The notes: generated from the letters alone by a model not told the origin. Counted from the first letter of the stretch, positions 17,304 through 27,393 are shown. The stretch: DNA of 64,000 bases from Mesorhizobium sp. CU3 (GCF_006442965.1 NZ_VFWX01000004.1:1-64000); one strand, 5' to 3'. Program-made: numbers and translations.

Positions 17304-20300
17304 TGGCCGCGATCGGTGTTTCCACGCCCTTCATCCGCTACCCTATCGCCACGTCGCTGTTGATGGTCGGCGTGCTGTTCGTCGGCATTGTCGCTTATCT
17401 CAACCTGCCGGTCGCGCCGATGCCGAATGTCGACTTCCCGACGATCCAGGTGTCGACCAGCCTGCCGGGCGCCGACCCGATCACCATCGCCTCGTCGGTG
17501 ACCCAGCCGCTCGAGACGCAGTTCGCGCAGATCCCCGGCATTGCCGAGATGACGTCGAGCAGCCTGTCCGGCTCAAGCCAGATCACGCTGCAATTCGCTC
17601 TCGACGTCGACATCGCATCGGCCGCCGGTCTGGTGCAATCGGCCATCAACGCCGCCGGCGGACAATTGCCGAAGAACCTACCCAATCCTCCCACCTACAG
17701 GGAGGTCAATCCGACGGATTCGCCGATCATGCTCATCGGCGCGAGTTCGACCGACCTGCCGCTGACGACACTGAGCGACGACGTCTACACCAAGCTTGCC
17801 CAGGTGATCAGCCATGTCGACGGCGTCGGCCAGGTGCTGGTCGGCGGCCAGCAGACGCCCTCGATCCGGGTCCAGCTCGACCCGGCCAAATTAGCGGCAA
17901 GGGGCCTATCGCTGGAAGCCGTTCGCACGCCGCTGTCGATCGGCACGGTCGACCTGCCCAAGGGAAACATCCAGGGCGAAGTGCGCTCCTTCACCATCTT
18001 CTCCAACGACCAGATGACCGCCGCCGATGACTGGAACAACGCCATCATCGCCTATCGCGACGGCGCGCCGGTGCGGGTCAAGGATGTCGGCCGTGCGGTG
18101 CTCGACGCGCAGGACTACACCCAGGCTGGATGGGCCGACACGACACGCGGCGTCGTGCTCGTCATCTTCAAGGAGCCCGGCGCCAACATCATCGACACGG
18201 TCGACAAGATCAAGGCCGAGCTGCCGATGCTGACCGCTTCGATGCCGGCTTCGCTGAAGCTGCAGGTGCTTTCCGACCGCACGCAAACCATCCGCGCCTC
18301 GGTGGCGGATGTGCAGTTCACGCTGATGCTCACCATCGGGCTGGTGGTGATGGTGATCTTCCTGTTCCTGCGCAATGTCTGGGCAACGGCAATACCGGCC
18401 TTCACGGTGCCTTTGGCCCTGCTCGGCGCCTGCGCGCTGATGTGGGCCGCCGGCTATTCGATCGACAATCTGTCGCTGATGGCGCTGACCATCTCCATCG
18501 GCTTCGTCGTCGACGACGCCATCGTCATGCTGGAAAACATCGTCCGCTATATCGAGCATGGCGAAAAGCCGATGCATGCCGCGATCCGCGGCGCCAGCGA
18601 GATCGGCTTCACCATCATGTCGATCTCGATTTCGCTGGTGGCCGTGCTGATCCCGCTGCTCCTGATGAGCGGCATCATCGGCCGCCTGTTCAAGGAGTTC
18701 GCGGTCACGCTCGCCATGACCATCCTGGTTTCGGCCTGCGTTGCGCTGACGCTTACCCCGATGCTCGCCTCGCGCTTCATCAAGCCGGCGGCCGAAGAGC
18801 ATCACGGCAGGCTCTACCAGTGGAGCGAGCGCGTCTTCGACGGCATGCTGCGCGCTTATGAGCGTGGGCTGGACCAGGCGCTGAGACATCGCTTCATCAC
18901 ACTGGTCGTGTTTCTGACCTGCGTCGGGCTTACCGGCTATCTCTTCACGATCGTCCCGAGCGGCTTCTTCCCGCAGCAGGACACCGGCCTGATCTTCGGC
19001 CAGGTGATCGCCGGCCAGGATGTCTCCGCCGGCCAGATGCAATCCTATATGGCGCAATTTGCCGGGATCGTCTCCAAGGATTCGGCGGTGGCTCATTTCG
19101 CGGCCTCGACGGGCGGCAGCGGCAACACGCAGAACACCGGCCGCATGTTCATCCAGTTGAAGCCGCGCGACCAGCGTGACGCCTCGGCCGACCAGGTGAT
19201 CCGGCGGCTGCAGCCGAAGCTCTCGGTCATCCAGGGCGCGCGCCTGTTCATGCAGGCCTCGCAGGACGTGCGCGTCGGCGGCAAGCTGTCGGCGTCACAG
19301 TACCAGTATGTGCTGGAAAGCGCCGATCTCGACACGCTCGACAGTTGGGCGCCGAAACTGCTGACCGCCTTGCAGCGCCTCCCCGAGCTGCGCGACGTCT
19401 CGACCGACCAGATGAGCTCGGGCACGACACTGACGCTGCAGGTCGATCGCGACCAGGCCGCTCGCTACGGCCTGACGGCGAACGACGTCGACAACACGCT
19501 GAACGACGCCTTCGGCCAGCGCCAGATCGCGCAGTATTTTACCCAGCTCTCGACCTATGACGTGATCCTCGAAGTGCTGCCGTCATTGCGCGGCAACCTC
19601 AAGGCGCTCGACCAGATCTATCTGACGACGTCGAGCGGCTCGCAGGTGCCGCTTTCGGCCATCGCCAAATGGACGACAAAACCCGTGCAGCCGCTGGTCA
19701 TCAACCACGAAGGCCAGTTCCCGTCGGTGACGATCAGCTTCAACCTGGCGCCCAACGTGGCACTCGGACAAGCCACCGCCGCGATCGACCGAGCCGCCGC
19801 CGAGATGCGCCTGCCGGCGACCATCGCGACCAACTATACGGGTACGGCGCAGGCCTTCCAGCAGTCGCTGTCCTCGGTACCGGTGCTTATCCTCGGCGCC
19901 CTGGTCGTGGTCTACCTGATCCTCGGCATCCTCTATGAAAGCTACATCCACCCGCTGACGATTCTCTCCACCCTGCCCTCGGCCGGGCTCGGCGCGCTGG
20001 GCACGCTGCTCGTCTTCCACATGGAGTTCAACCTGATCGGCCTGATCGGCGTCATCCTGCTCATCGGCATCGTCAAGAAGAACGGCATCATGATGGTCGA
20101 CTTCGCCATCGCGGCCGAACGCGACCAGAACCTCAGTTCGCTGGAATCGATCCGCCAGGCCTGCCTGCTCAGGTTCCGCCCCATCATGATGACCACCATG
20201 GTCTCGATGCTCGGCGCGCTGCCGCTGATGCTGGAGAACGGCACCGGCGCGGAGATCCGCCAGCCGCTCGGCTACACCATGTTCGGCGGCCTGCTGGTCA

Positions 20301-20464
20301 GCCAGGCGCTGACGCTCTTCACCACGCCGGTGATCTATCTCTACCTCGACGACCTGTCGCATTGGCTGAGCTCGTTCGGCAAGCACGAGGACGAGAGCCA
20401 TGACGAGCCGGAACTCCCACTTGACGAGGTCAGCCTTGCCCGGCGCAAGCTGGCGGCCGAGTAG
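17303..20464 (+). CDS. RND-family efflux pump permease (MdtB/MdtC-like)
   Basis: A 1053-residue proton-driven efflux pump of normal family length, with the N-terminal helix PFIRYPIATSLLMVGVLF, two large periplasmic loops and twelve expected helices. The central ISIGFVVDDAIVMLEN segment contains the paired Asp residues of proton relay. It resembles MdtB/MdtC from the MdtABC drug and bile-salt pump, but only one RND subunit is encoded, so it likely forms a homotrimer. ATG overlaps the adaptor stop (TGATG). Drug, bile-like or plant-compound export is plausible; the substrate is not readable. Confidence 0.95.
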   Translation: MAAIGVSTPFIRYPIATSLLMVGVLFVGIVAYLNLPVAPMPNVDFPTIQVSTSLPGADPITIASSVTQPLETQFAQIPGIAEMTSSSLSGSSQITLQFALDVDIASAAGLVQSAINAAGGQLPKNLPNPPTYREVNPTDSPIMLIGASSTDLPLTTLSDDVYTKLAQVISHVDGVGQVLVGGQQTPSIRVQLDPAKLAARGLSLEAVRTPLSIGTVDLPKGNIQGEVRSFTIFSNDQMTAADDWNNAIIAYRDGAPVRVKDVGRAVLDAQDYTQAGWADTTRGVVLVIFKEPGANIIDTVDKIKAELPMLTASMPASLKLQVLSDRTQTIRASVADVQFTLMLTIGLVVMVIFLFLRNVWATAIPAFTVPLALLGACALMWAAGYSIDNLSLMALTISIGFVVDDAIVMLENIVRYIEHGEKPMHAAIRGASEIGFTIMSISISLVAVLIPLLLMSGIIGRLFKEFAVTLAMTILVSACVALTLTPMLASRFIKPAAEEHHGRLYQWSERVFDGMLRAYERGLDQALRHRFITLVVFLTCVGLTGYLFTIVPSGFFPQQDTGLIFGQVIAGQDVSAGQMQSYMAQFAGIVSKDSAVAHFAASTGGSGNTQNTGRMFIQLKPRDQRDASADQVIRRLQPKLSVIQGARLFMQASQDVRVGGKLSASQYQYVLESADLDTLDSWAPKLLTALQRLPELRDVSTDQMSSGTTLTLQVDRDQAARYGLTANDVDNTLNDAFGQRQIAQYFTQLSTYDVILEVLPSLRGNLKALDQIYLTTSSGSQVPLSAIAKWTTKPVQPLVINHEGQFPSVTISFNLAPNVALGQATAAIDRAAAEMRLPATIATNYTGTAQAFQQSLSSVPVLILGALVVVYLILGILYESYIHPLTILSTLPSAGLGALGTLLVFHMEFNLIGLIGVILLIGIVKKNGIMMVDFAIAAERDQNLSSLESIRQACLLRFRPIMMTTMVSMLGALPLMLENGTGAEIRQPLGYTMFGGLLVSQALTLFTTPVIYLYLDDLSHWLSSFGKHEDESHDEPELPLDEVSLARRKLAAE

Positions 20465-20470
20465 GCCACC

Positions 20471-20510
20471 GAGCAATTCGTGAGCGGTTTTCCATCAAGA
20501 ATTGCGACGC
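20471..20510. repeat. dispersed palindromic repeat, degenerate copy 2
   Basis: A shorter member of the family seen at 6896, with arms GCAATTC / GAATTGC and the internal GCGGTTTTCC. It sits between the convergent RND pump and otsB genes, where it could help end transcription. Confidence 0.7.
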
Positions 20511-20523
20511 GCTAGCCGAACAA

Positions 20524-21309
20524 TCAGGCGGACAAGGCGCGCAACGGCAAAGCAGCTCCGGCGGGATCGCCGAAATTAGCCCCGAGCCAGGCGATCGCCC
20601 CGGCGACATCTTCGATGGCGAAGCGGGCCGCGGTCTCGCCCTGCGGCTTCACCCGGATCGAGATGCCGCCGAGGGCATTGACCGTGTCGAAGCCGTTCTC
20701 GTCCGACGTATCGTCGCCGAGGAACACCGGGCGTCTGCCGGAGAACGGATCGAGCTGCATAAACCGTCGGATCGCGGCACCCTTGGCCGCTTCCAGCGGC
20801 ATGAGCTCGACGCCGGCATTGCCGGCGATGACGCGGTAGCCTTTCGGCAGGCGGGCAAGTGCCGCACCGACCAGCTCCGTCGCCCGCTTGAGAAGCTGCG
20901 GGGCTGCTCTCGTATGGATCGCCAGCACTGGGCCCTTGCGCTCGACATAGACGGCCTTGCTCGCCAGCTCCAACTCGATCTCGTCGGCAAGCGCTGCCAT
21001 ATCCGCCGGCTCGTCGGCAGCCTCGACCTGCCCGTTCGGCAAAAGTCTGTGCTCCAGCCCGTAGAGCCCGGCGATGCGCAATTTCAACGGATCGAACAGG
21101 TGATCGACGGCGGCGATCGAGCGCCCGGTGATGAAGGCGAGCGCGCCGTCGAGACGGCGCTCGATCCTCTCCAGAAGAACTCGCAACTCCTCGCTGACCG
21201 ATACCGCGTCAGGATGCGCCGCGTGCTCCAGCAAAGTGCCGTCAATGTCGAGGAAAAGCGCCCAGCGGCCTTCCGGGAGCCGTGGAATGAGACCTGATTG
21301 ACTGTTCAT
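20524..21309 (-). CDS. otsB: trehalose-6-phosphate phosphatase
   Basis: A 261-residue HAD-superfamily (IIB) phosphatase with the nucleophile motif LDIDGTLLEHA near residue 20, FITGRS, and the acidic motif GDDTSDENGFD. It dephosphorylates trehalose 6-phosphate made by the synthase encoded immediately upstream, whose stop it overlaps by four bases. It is the last gene of the minus-strand trehalose/alpha-glucan cluster. Trehalose is a stress protectant and storage sugar in rhizobia. Confidence 0.95.
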   Translation of the reverse strand: MNSQSGLIPRLPEGRWALFLDIDGTLLEHAAHPDAVSVSEELRVLLERIERRLDGALAFITGRSIAAVDHLFDPLKLRIAGLYGLEHRLLPNGQVEAADEPADMAALADEIELELASKAVYVERKGPVLAIHTRAAPQLLKRATELVGAALARLPKGYRVIAGNAGVELMPLEAAKGAAIRRFMQLDPFSGRRPVFLGDDTSDENGFDTVNALGGISIRVKPQGETAARFAIEDVAGAIAWLGANFGDPAGAALPLRALSA

Positions 21310-23090
21310 CGAAATCCTACCGCCTGTTTGCGTTCGAACATGGAGACGACATTTTCGCCGGTGGGAGCCGACGGCTGATCGGAGACGGTGACCCGGTCGA
21401 GCTCGCCGCGCTTCCTCAGCCGCGCCGCGTCGAGCAGCATGCTGCCGGCCCAGCGATAGACATTGTTGTCGCGCACGATTTCGCGCATGCGCCGCATTCG
21501 TTCGCGCTGCTCGTCCGCCCCCATGGTTATCGCTTGCAGCATGGCATCGCTCGTCATCGCCGCGTCGTAAGGATTGACGATCAGCGCCTCCAGCAATTCT
21601 CGCGACGCGCCGGCGAAGGTGCTGAGGATAAGCACGCCCTGCTCGTCGTCGCGCGACGCCACGAACTCCTTGGCGACGAGGTTCATGCCGTCATGCAGGC
21701 TGGTGACAAGGCAGATATCGGCCGCGCGATAGAGTTCGTAAATATCGGCCTGCTTGTGATGCTCGGCCACCATCACGACAGGTTTGTAGTCGTCGCTGCC
21801 ATAGCGTTGGTTGATCTCGTCGGCGAGATGCAAGCACTCCTCGTGCAGTTGCTTGTAAGCCGGCAGCGTGCCCCGGCTGGGCGCGGCGATCTGCAGGAAC
21901 ACCACCTTGCCAACCGTTTCCGGATGCCGCTTGAACAGCTCCTCCAGCGCATGGAAGCGATCGAGAACGCCCTTGGTGTAGTCAAGGCGTTCAACACCGA
22001 TGCAGAGCTTGGCCTCGCCCGGAATGCCGAAGCGTTCGCGGGTACGCGTGCGGCATTCCTCGACGCCGGGCAGGCTCTCCAGAAGCTCCACCGGCCATTC
22101 GATAGAGATCGGATAGGCATGCACCAGCGTCATCTGTCCGCCATAGGAAATGGCGGCATCGGCGCGCTCGATACGGCTTTCCATGAAGCGGTCGACGCTC
22201 TCGGTGAAGTTGTTGGCATGGAACTGCGTGTGGAAGCCGATGATCGAGCTGCCGAGCAGGCCGTCGAGGATGCGCTCGCGCCACGGACAGATGCTGAACA
22301 CTTCCGAGTTCGGCCATGGGATGTGCCAGAAAGTGATGACGATCGCCTCGGGCAGCCGCTCGCGGATCATGCGCGGCAGAAGCGCGAAGTGATAGTCCTG
22401 GACCAGCACGATCGGCCGCTCGTTGCGCGCCTCGGCCACCACCGTTTCGGCGAACTTGCGGTTGGCCGCCTCATAGGCTTCCCAGTCGGACTCGCGAAAG
22501 ATCGGCCGCGTGAAGGCGATATGGCAAAGCGGCCAAAGCCCCTCATTGGCGAAGCCGAGATAATAGCCCTGATATTCGTCGTCGCTCAGCCAGACGCGGC
22601 GCAGCGTGTAGGACGGATTGCCCGGCGGGACCTGCACGCGGTCGTTCCTGTCGGCCATCCGGCGATCGGCGCTGCCGCCGCCATAGGCGATCCAGGTGCC
22701 GGCGCAGGCCCGCGTGATCGGCTCCAGCGCCGAGACCAGCCCGCTTGCCGGCACGACGAGCTCGACGCCGCCATCCTTGGTCTCGTTGTGGATATAAGGC
22801 TCGCGGTTGGAGACGACGATGACCTGCGCATCCGGCAGTTCGTCGGCGAGGATCTTGCGCAAAGTCTCCGGTGACCAGGTGACCAAAGCCGCGTCGACCG
22901 ACTGCCCGTTCTTCTCGAATTCGCGCAGCACTTTTCGCGCTGCTTCCGAAGCCACGTCATCGCTGGGCGGCATCGCCGATGGCGCGTGCTGACGGCGATG
23001 CCGTGACATCGAAAGGAAGATCGCGAGAGCGGAGAGCCCGAGGCTTGCGAGAATAAGGACCAAAAGCAGGTCGACGCCGTGTTGTGTCAT
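21306..23090 (-). CDS. otsA: trehalose-6-phosphate synthase (GT20) with an N-terminal membrane anchor
   Basis: A 594-residue GT20 glycosyltransferase making trehalose 6-phosphate from a nucleotide-glucose and glucose 6-phosphate. Motifs include [42 protein letters not shown] and [13 protein letters not shown]. It is about 120 residues longer than E. coli OtsA (about 474). The extra N-terminus holds one clear transmembrane helix (about 7-28) followed by basic residues and a linker, predicting anchoring at the inner membrane. ATG at 23090 gives this start; a longer reading would cross the stress promoter at 23175-23199. It overlaps otsB by four bases. Confidence 0.9.
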   Translation of the reverse strand: MTQHGVDLLLVLILASLGLSALAIFLSMSRHRRQHAPSAMPPSDDVASEAARKVLREFEKNGQSVDAALVTWSPETLRKILADELPDAQVIVVSNREPYIHNETKDGGVELVVPASGLVSALEPITRACAGTWIAYGGGSADRRMADRNDRVQVPPGNPSYTLRRVWLSDDEYQGYYLGFANEGLWPLCHIAFTRPIFRESDWEAYEAANRKFAETVVAEARNERPIVLVQDYHFALLPRMIRERLPEAIVITFWHIPWPNSEVFSICPWRERILDGLLGSSIIGFHTQFHANNFTESVDRFMESRIERADAAISYGGQMTLVHAYPISIEWPVELLESLPGVEECRTRTRERFGIPGEAKLCIGVERLDYTKGVLDRFHALEELFKRHPETVGKVVFLQIAAPSRGTLPAYKQLHEECLHLADEINQRYGSDDYKPVVMVAEHHKQADIYELYRAADICLVTSLHDGMNLVAKEFVASRDDEQGVLILSTFAGASRELLEALIVNPYDAAMTSDAMLQAITMGADEQRERMRRMREIVRDNNVYRWAGSMLLDAARLRKRGELDRVTVSDQPSAPTGENVVSMFERKQAVGFR

Positions 23091-23174
23091 TGAAAAGCCA
23101 GGTTGCCTCCGGCTGTCCGCGTTTTTGTTTTTCGTTCTTGCCGGCTGCGGACCGGTGGACCGGTTCGAGTGTGC

Positions 23175-23199
23175 AACGCACAACCAGACCCACGGTTCC
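23175..23199 (-). promoter_or_regulatory. EcfG-type general stress promoter upstream of otsA
   Basis: On the minus strand GGAAC (23199-23195), a 16-base spacer and CGTT (23178-23175) match exactly the GGAAC-N16/17-CGTT consensus of the alphaproteobacterial general stress sigma factor EcfG. It lies in the intergenic gap about 85 bases before the otsA ATG. Trehalose synthesis is a known member of this response in related bacteria, which supports the call. Confidence 0.75.
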
Positions 23200-23239
23200 G
23201 ACATTAGTGATTGTTGAACTGCCGGTTACCGCGATCTGT

Positions 23240-25402
23240 TCAAGTCCGCACGATCAGCGGCACCTGGCCCTCGTGACGGTCGGACAGGAAGGCGACGACG
23301 CGATCGCCAACCCGTTGGAATGTCAGATCGACCGCCTTTTCGCCGACATTGAGATGCCGGAGCGTCAGCGTGTCGATACCGATGGGCAGGCGTGGGCTGG
23401 TCACATGCAGTTCGCCTTCCCAGCCGTCGATCTCCAGGCCGAGGCAGGCCTGCAGCAGCATGAAGGCCGAGCCCGCCGACCAGGCCTGCGGCAGGCATGC
23501 CACCGGATAGGCGATCGGCGCCTCGCCCGGTGCGCGGGTGAAGCCGCAAAACAGTTCTGGCAGCCGCATGTTGAAATGCACGGCGGACTCGAATGTGCCG
23601 CTCATCAGCCGCACCACGCTGTCGCGCTCGCCGTAACGCGCCAGCCCCATGCCGCAAAGCGCCGTGTCATGCGGCCAGATCGAGCCGTTGTGGTACGACA
23701 TCGGATTGAAGAACACCGCGTCGTCGGCAAGCGTCCGCAACCCCCAGCCGGAATGGAAGGAAGCCGACAGCAGCTGTTCCGCGACGAGCTTTGCCCGTTC
23801 CGCCTGCGGCAGCCCGACGAAAAGCAGGTGCCCGGCATTGGAGGTACGGACCTTGCACAGCTCGCCCTCGCCATCGATTGCCAGGGCGTAGAAATTCAAG
23901 TCGTCCAGCCAGAAGTCGCGCTCGACGGCGACGCGCATCTCCTCGGCGCGGTTTTCCCAATGTTCGGCGTCGGCATACTCGCCGCGCCGACGCGCGAGCG
24001 CGGCCAGGCCACGGAAGGCAGCAAAGACATAACCCTGCACCTCGACCAGCGCGATCGGCCCCTTGGGGATGCGGCCGTCGGCATGGAAGACCGAGTCGAA
24101 ACTGTCCTTCCAGCCCTGGTTGGCGAGACCGGACTCCGCCGCGCGCTGATAGGTGACGAAGCCGGTGGCGCGGCTCGCCTCCTCCGTCCATTCGGCGGCC
24201 GCTTTCAGCGACGGCCACAGCCTGTCGATGAAGGCCATGTCGCCAGTACGCTCGGCATAGGCCGCGGCGAGATGAATGTAGAGCGGCGTGGTGTCGACGC
24301 CGCCATAGTAGCGGCCGAAGGGCAGCTCGCGCAGCGCCGCCATTTCGCCTTTTCGCGTCTCATGCATGATCTTGCCCGGCTGGGAATCGCTGAAGGGCGA
24401 CGTCTCCGTCGCCTGGTGCTCGGCAAGAAAGGCCAGCACGCCGCGCGCCAGCCCGGGATTGAGCCACAGCATCTGCAGGCTCGAGATTACCCCGTCGCGC
24501 CCGAACGCCGTCGAGAACCAGGGGATGCCGGCATAGGGATAAGGCCCGGTCGGCAGCTCGGTGGTGAGCAGCGCCACATCGGCCCGCGCCCGCTCGACCC
24601 AATCGTTGAAGACGCGGCCCGAGCTGTGCATGGTGGCGCCATGCCGGCGCTTGGCGCGCATGCCGAAGCGGGCACGCGCCGCCGCCGCGCGAAAACGCTC
24701 GCTGTCGGGCGTATCGGCAACCTCGGGACCCACCTCGACATAGAGCACCTTCTGGCTGCGCTTGGTTACCGCGATCAGGAAATCGGCGCGGTTGTCGCTC
24801 AATTGGTCGGGTGCTTGCGAAAACGAAATCGCCGACAGGCGCGGCAGGCCGTCGAGACCGTCATAGCCGAGCAGCACCGAAGTCTTGTCGGTCTTGGCGA
24901 CATGCGTCGTGCCGCGCTTCGGCCTGGTCGAGCCGCGCACCTCGAACATGTCGCGGAAATCGGCGGAAAAATGCAGCGAGACGGTGATGGTCGAGTGCTC
25001 GCGGCTGTAGTTGGAAAGCGTGATGCGCTCGAACAGCCTGTCCTGCCACAGCAGCCTGACGCGCTCGATATGGATGGCGCCTTGCGGGATGTCGCGGCCG
25101 GCAGCACTCTGGATCGGCAGATTGGTCAGGTTCGAGGTGAACAGCACATTGTCCTGGCTGAGCGAGGCGCCGAGCAGCGACATCTGCCGCCCGCCGACAG
25201 TCAACCGGAACTCCGAGAGCACGCGCGTGTCGTCGCGAAAGAAGCCGTCTCCGGAGCCCCTGATGTCGCCATAGGCGTCGGCAACGGCGAAGCAATCGCC
25301 TTGCTTCAGGGCATAGAGCCGGTGCGGTTCGCGCGGCGCTGTATCGTCCATCGAAGCAAGGGCTACGGCGGGATCGAGCTTGCGCTCGTCGAGCTCCGTC
25401 AT
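23240..25402 (-). CDS. glycogen-debranching-type amylo-alpha-1,6-glucosidase family protein
   Basis: A 720-residue protein: an N-terminal beta-rich GDE_N-type domain (about 25-220, with GDIRGSGDGFFRDDTRVLS) and a C-terminal (alpha/alpha)6 toroid carrying the family hallmark GIPWFSTAFGRDG near residue 290 and a later PMSYHNGSIWPHD. The fold and motifs belong to amylo-alpha-1,6-glucosidases, which hydrolyse alpha-glucan branches, but bacterial members often have undefined substrates. The ATG has GAGGTG about 6 bases upstream. Placed between a GT4 glycosyltransferase and otsA, it probably handles an alpha-glucan or stress-linked glucoside. Confidence 0.88.
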   Translation of the reverse strand: MTELDERKLDPAVALASMDDTAPREPHRLYALKQGDCFAVADAYGDIRGSGDGFFRDDTRVLSEFRLTVGGRQMSLLGASLSQDNVLFTSNLTNLPIQSAAGRDIPQGAIHIERVRLLWQDRLFERITLSNYSREHSTITVSLHFSADFRDMFEVRGSTRPKRGTTHVAKTDKTSVLLGYDGLDGLPRLSAISFSQAPDQLSDNRADFLIAVTKRSQKVLYVEVGPEVADTPDSERFRAAAARARFGMRAKRRHGATMHSSGRVFNDWVERARADVALLTTELPTGPYPYAGIPWFSTAFGRDGVISSLQMLWLNPGLARGVLAFLAEHQATETSPFSDSQPGKIMHETRKGEMAALRELPFGRYYGGVDTTPLYIHLAAAYAERTGDMAFIDRLWPSLKAAAEWTEEASRATGFVTYQRAAESGLANQGWKDSFDSVFHADGRIPKGPIALVEVQGYVFAAFRGLAALARRRGEYADAEHWENRAEEMRVAVERDFWLDDLNFYALAIDGEGELCKVRTSNAGHLLFVGLPQAERAKLVAEQLLSASFHSGWGLRTLADDAVFFNPMSYHNGSIWPHDTALCGMGLARYGERDSVVRLMSGTFESAVHFNMRLPELFCGFTRAPGEAPIAYPVACLPQAWSAGSAFMLLQACLGLEIDGWEGELHVTSPRLPIGIDTLTLRHLNVGEKAVDLTFQRVGDRVVAFLSDRHEGQVPLIVRT

Positions 25403-25442
25403 TCGTCACCTCTTCGCTTGCCCGCCCTAGAGCCAGTGAAGG

Positions 25443-26501
25443 TCAGGAGGCTTTAGCCTCCGGCATGCCAGTAAGGCGCATATAGGCGGCAAGGTAATCT
25501 CGCGCCATCCTTGTCGCCGAAAACCGCTTCTCGAACACCCCCCTCACCTGCCGCCTGTCAAGCCGCAGAAGCGACGGCACCGCTGCCACCGCAGCGTCCA
25601 CCGAATCCACGACGAAACCAGTGATGCCGTTGTCGACGATCTCCGGCAAGGCGCCGCAATTCCAGGCGATCACCGGCGTGCCGCAGGCCATGGCCTCGAT
25701 CGCGACGAGGCCGAACGGCTCCGGCCAGTCGATGGGAAACAAGAGACCGGCGGCATTGCCGAGAAATGCTGCCTTCTCGTCTTCGGTGATCTCGCCGACA
25801 TACTCGATCTGCTTTCCGTCGATCAGCGCCTCGATCTCATCGTGGAAATAGGCACGGTCGTCGTCGCCGATCTTGGCCGCCAGCTTCAGCTTCAACCCGG
25901 AGCGCCGGGCGATCTCGATGGCGCGGTCCGGCCGCTTGTCGCGCGACAGGCGTCCGAGAAAGGCGAGATACGGCTCCTCCGCCTGCGGCTCGAAGGTCGG
26001 CCGATAGGCATCGAGCGGCAAGCCGTGATGGATGGTCGCCAGCCAGTTGGCATCCGGCAAGCCGCGCTTCTGGCTGTGCGAAATGGAGATCATCGGGAAG
26101 CGCGGGAAGCGTTTATAGGCCGGCGCCAGGTCGACATAGTCGAGCCGGCCATGCGGCGTCGTGACTGTTCGCCCCGCGATCTGCTCGAAGAACGGGAAAT
26201 GCAGGAAGTGGCTGAGATGGAAGTGGATGACGTCGAATTCGCCGGCGCGTTCGCGCACATCGGCAAGCATGGCGAGATGCGCGGCGATCTCGGATTTCTT
26301 CGGCCGCGCGTCGAGACGTATCGCCCGGTCGCGCCCGGGCACCAGCCTGGCCGACGTCTCGCTGTCGCCACTCGCGAACAGCGTCACATCGTGGCCGAGT
26401 TCGGCCAGCGCTTCGGTGATGTAGAAAACGATCCGCTCCGTTCCGCCATAGAGTTTCGGCGGCACAGATTCATAAAGCGGCGCGACATGGGCAATGCGCA
26501 T
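25443..26501 (-). CDS. glycosyltransferase family 4 protein
   Basis: A 352-residue GT-B retaining glycosyltransferase. The N-terminal domain has a glycine-rich acceptor loop (KLYGGTER) and the C-terminal nucleotide-sugar domain has AFLGRLSRDKRPDRAI and the EX7E-type motif EPFGLVAIEAMACGTPVIAW. No signal or membrane helix is evident, so it acts in the cytoplasm. Start at 26501 is preceded by GAGGG. It is first in the four-gene stress cluster (GT4, debranching enzyme, otsA, otsB) with an EcfG-like promoter 30 bases upstream. Acceptor and product are unknown. Confidence 0.9.
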   Translation of the reverse strand: MRIAHVAPLYESVPPKLYGGTERIVFYITEALAELGHDVTLFASGDSETSARLVPGRDRAIRLDARPKKSEIAAHLAMLADVRERAGEFDVIHFHLSHFLHFPFFEQIAGRTVTTPHGRLDYVDLAPAYKRFPRFPMISISHSQKRGLPDANWLATIHHGLPLDAYRPTFEPQAEEPYLAFLGRLSRDKRPDRAIEIARRSGLKLKLAAKIGDDDRAYFHDEIEALIDGKQIEYVGEITEDEKAAFLGNAAGLLFPIDWPEPFGLVAIEAMACGTPVIAWNCGALPEIVDNGITGFVVDSVDAAVAAVPSLLRLDRRQVRGVFEKRFSATRMARDYLAAYMRLTGMPEAKAS

Positions 26502-26529
26502 GAAATCCCTCGGCTGTTGACGCGAAGCA

Positions 26530-26554
26530 AATGCGTCAGCGCCGAGATCGTTCC
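26530..26554 (-). promoter_or_regulatory. EcfG-like promoter upstream of the GT4 gene
   Basis: Minus-strand GGAAC (26554-26550), 16-base spacer, then CATT (26533-26530), one mismatch to the CGTT -10 element of general stress promoters. It lies in the 71-base gap between the polyamine transporter operon and the GT4 gene, giving a leader of about 20-25 bases. The second, exact match before otsA makes it more believable. Confidence 0.5.
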
Positions 26555-26572
26555 TGCCCAATTGGTCGCGGT

Positions 26573-27391
26573 TTAAGCCGGCGCCTTGCGGCCGCGCCGC
26601 GCCAGAAGGTTCGCGACCAGCAAGAGCAGGATCGACAGCCCCATCATCAGCGTCGCCGCCGCGGTGATCGCCGGGCTGAGCTTTTCGCGCAGGCCGATGA
26701 ACATTTCGAGCGGCATGGTGCGCTGGCCGGCGCTGGCCAGGAACTGCACCACCACCACCTCGTCGAAGGAGGTGACGAAGGCGAAGGCGGCGCCTGACAG
26801 CACGCCGGGCAGGATCAGCGGCAGCATCACCCGGAAGAAGGAGGTCAGCGGCCTTGCCCCGGAGATCGCGGCGGCCCGCATCAGATTGCGGTCGAAGCCG
26901 GTCAGGCTGGCGCCGACCGTCACCACCACAAAGGGGCTGGCCAAGGCCGTGTGCGCCAGGATGATGCCGGCATAGGTGCTGGCGAGCCCGACGCGAGCGT
27001 AGAACAAATAAGAGCCGACGGCGGTGATCACCACCGGCACGATCAGCGGCGACAAAAGCAGCGGCATGATGATGCGGCGGCCGGGAAACTTCTCGTCGGA
27101 CAGCGCGATCGCCGTCAGCGTGCCGAGCGTGGTTGCGATCAGCGTCGTGCCGAAGGCGACGATCAGGCTGTTGCCGATCGCCGACTGCCAGCGCTGCGTG
27201 CCGAGCACCACCTCGTACCATCGCGTCGACAGGCCTTCTAGCGGGAAGATGAAGAAGGCGCCGCTGTTGAAGGAGAGCGGCACCGGGATCAGGATCGGCA
27301 CCAGCAGGAACAGGATCACCAGCCCGCACCAGATCCACAGCAGCGTGATGCGGATGCGTTCGCCGGTTGTAGGGTAAGGGGACAACAGCAT
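26573..27391 (-). CDS. ABC transporter permease, PotC-like
   Basis: A 272-residue permease with six hydrophobic segments and a coupling loop (RAAAISGARPLTSFFRVMLPLILPGV). The ATG at 27391 lies two bases after the upstream permease stop; extensions in frame would be buried inside that gene. It completes the heterodimeric channel of the second polyamine-type importer in this window. The last gene of that operon, 71 bases before the trehalose cluster. Confidence 0.92.
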   Translation of the reverse strand: MLLSPYPTTGERIRITLLWIWCGLVILFLLVPILIPVPLSFNSGAFFIFPLEGLSTRWYEVVLGTQRWQSAIGNSLIVAFGTTLIATTLGTLTAIALSDEKFPGRRIIMPLLLSPLIVPVVITAVGSYLFYARVGLASTYAGIILAHTALASPFVVVTVGASLTGFDRNLMRAAAISGARPLTSFFRVMLPLILPGVLSGAAFAFVTSFDEVVVVQFLASAGQRTMPLEMFIGLREKLSPAITAAATLMMGLSILLLLVANLLARRGRKAPA

Positions 27392-27393
27392 GG

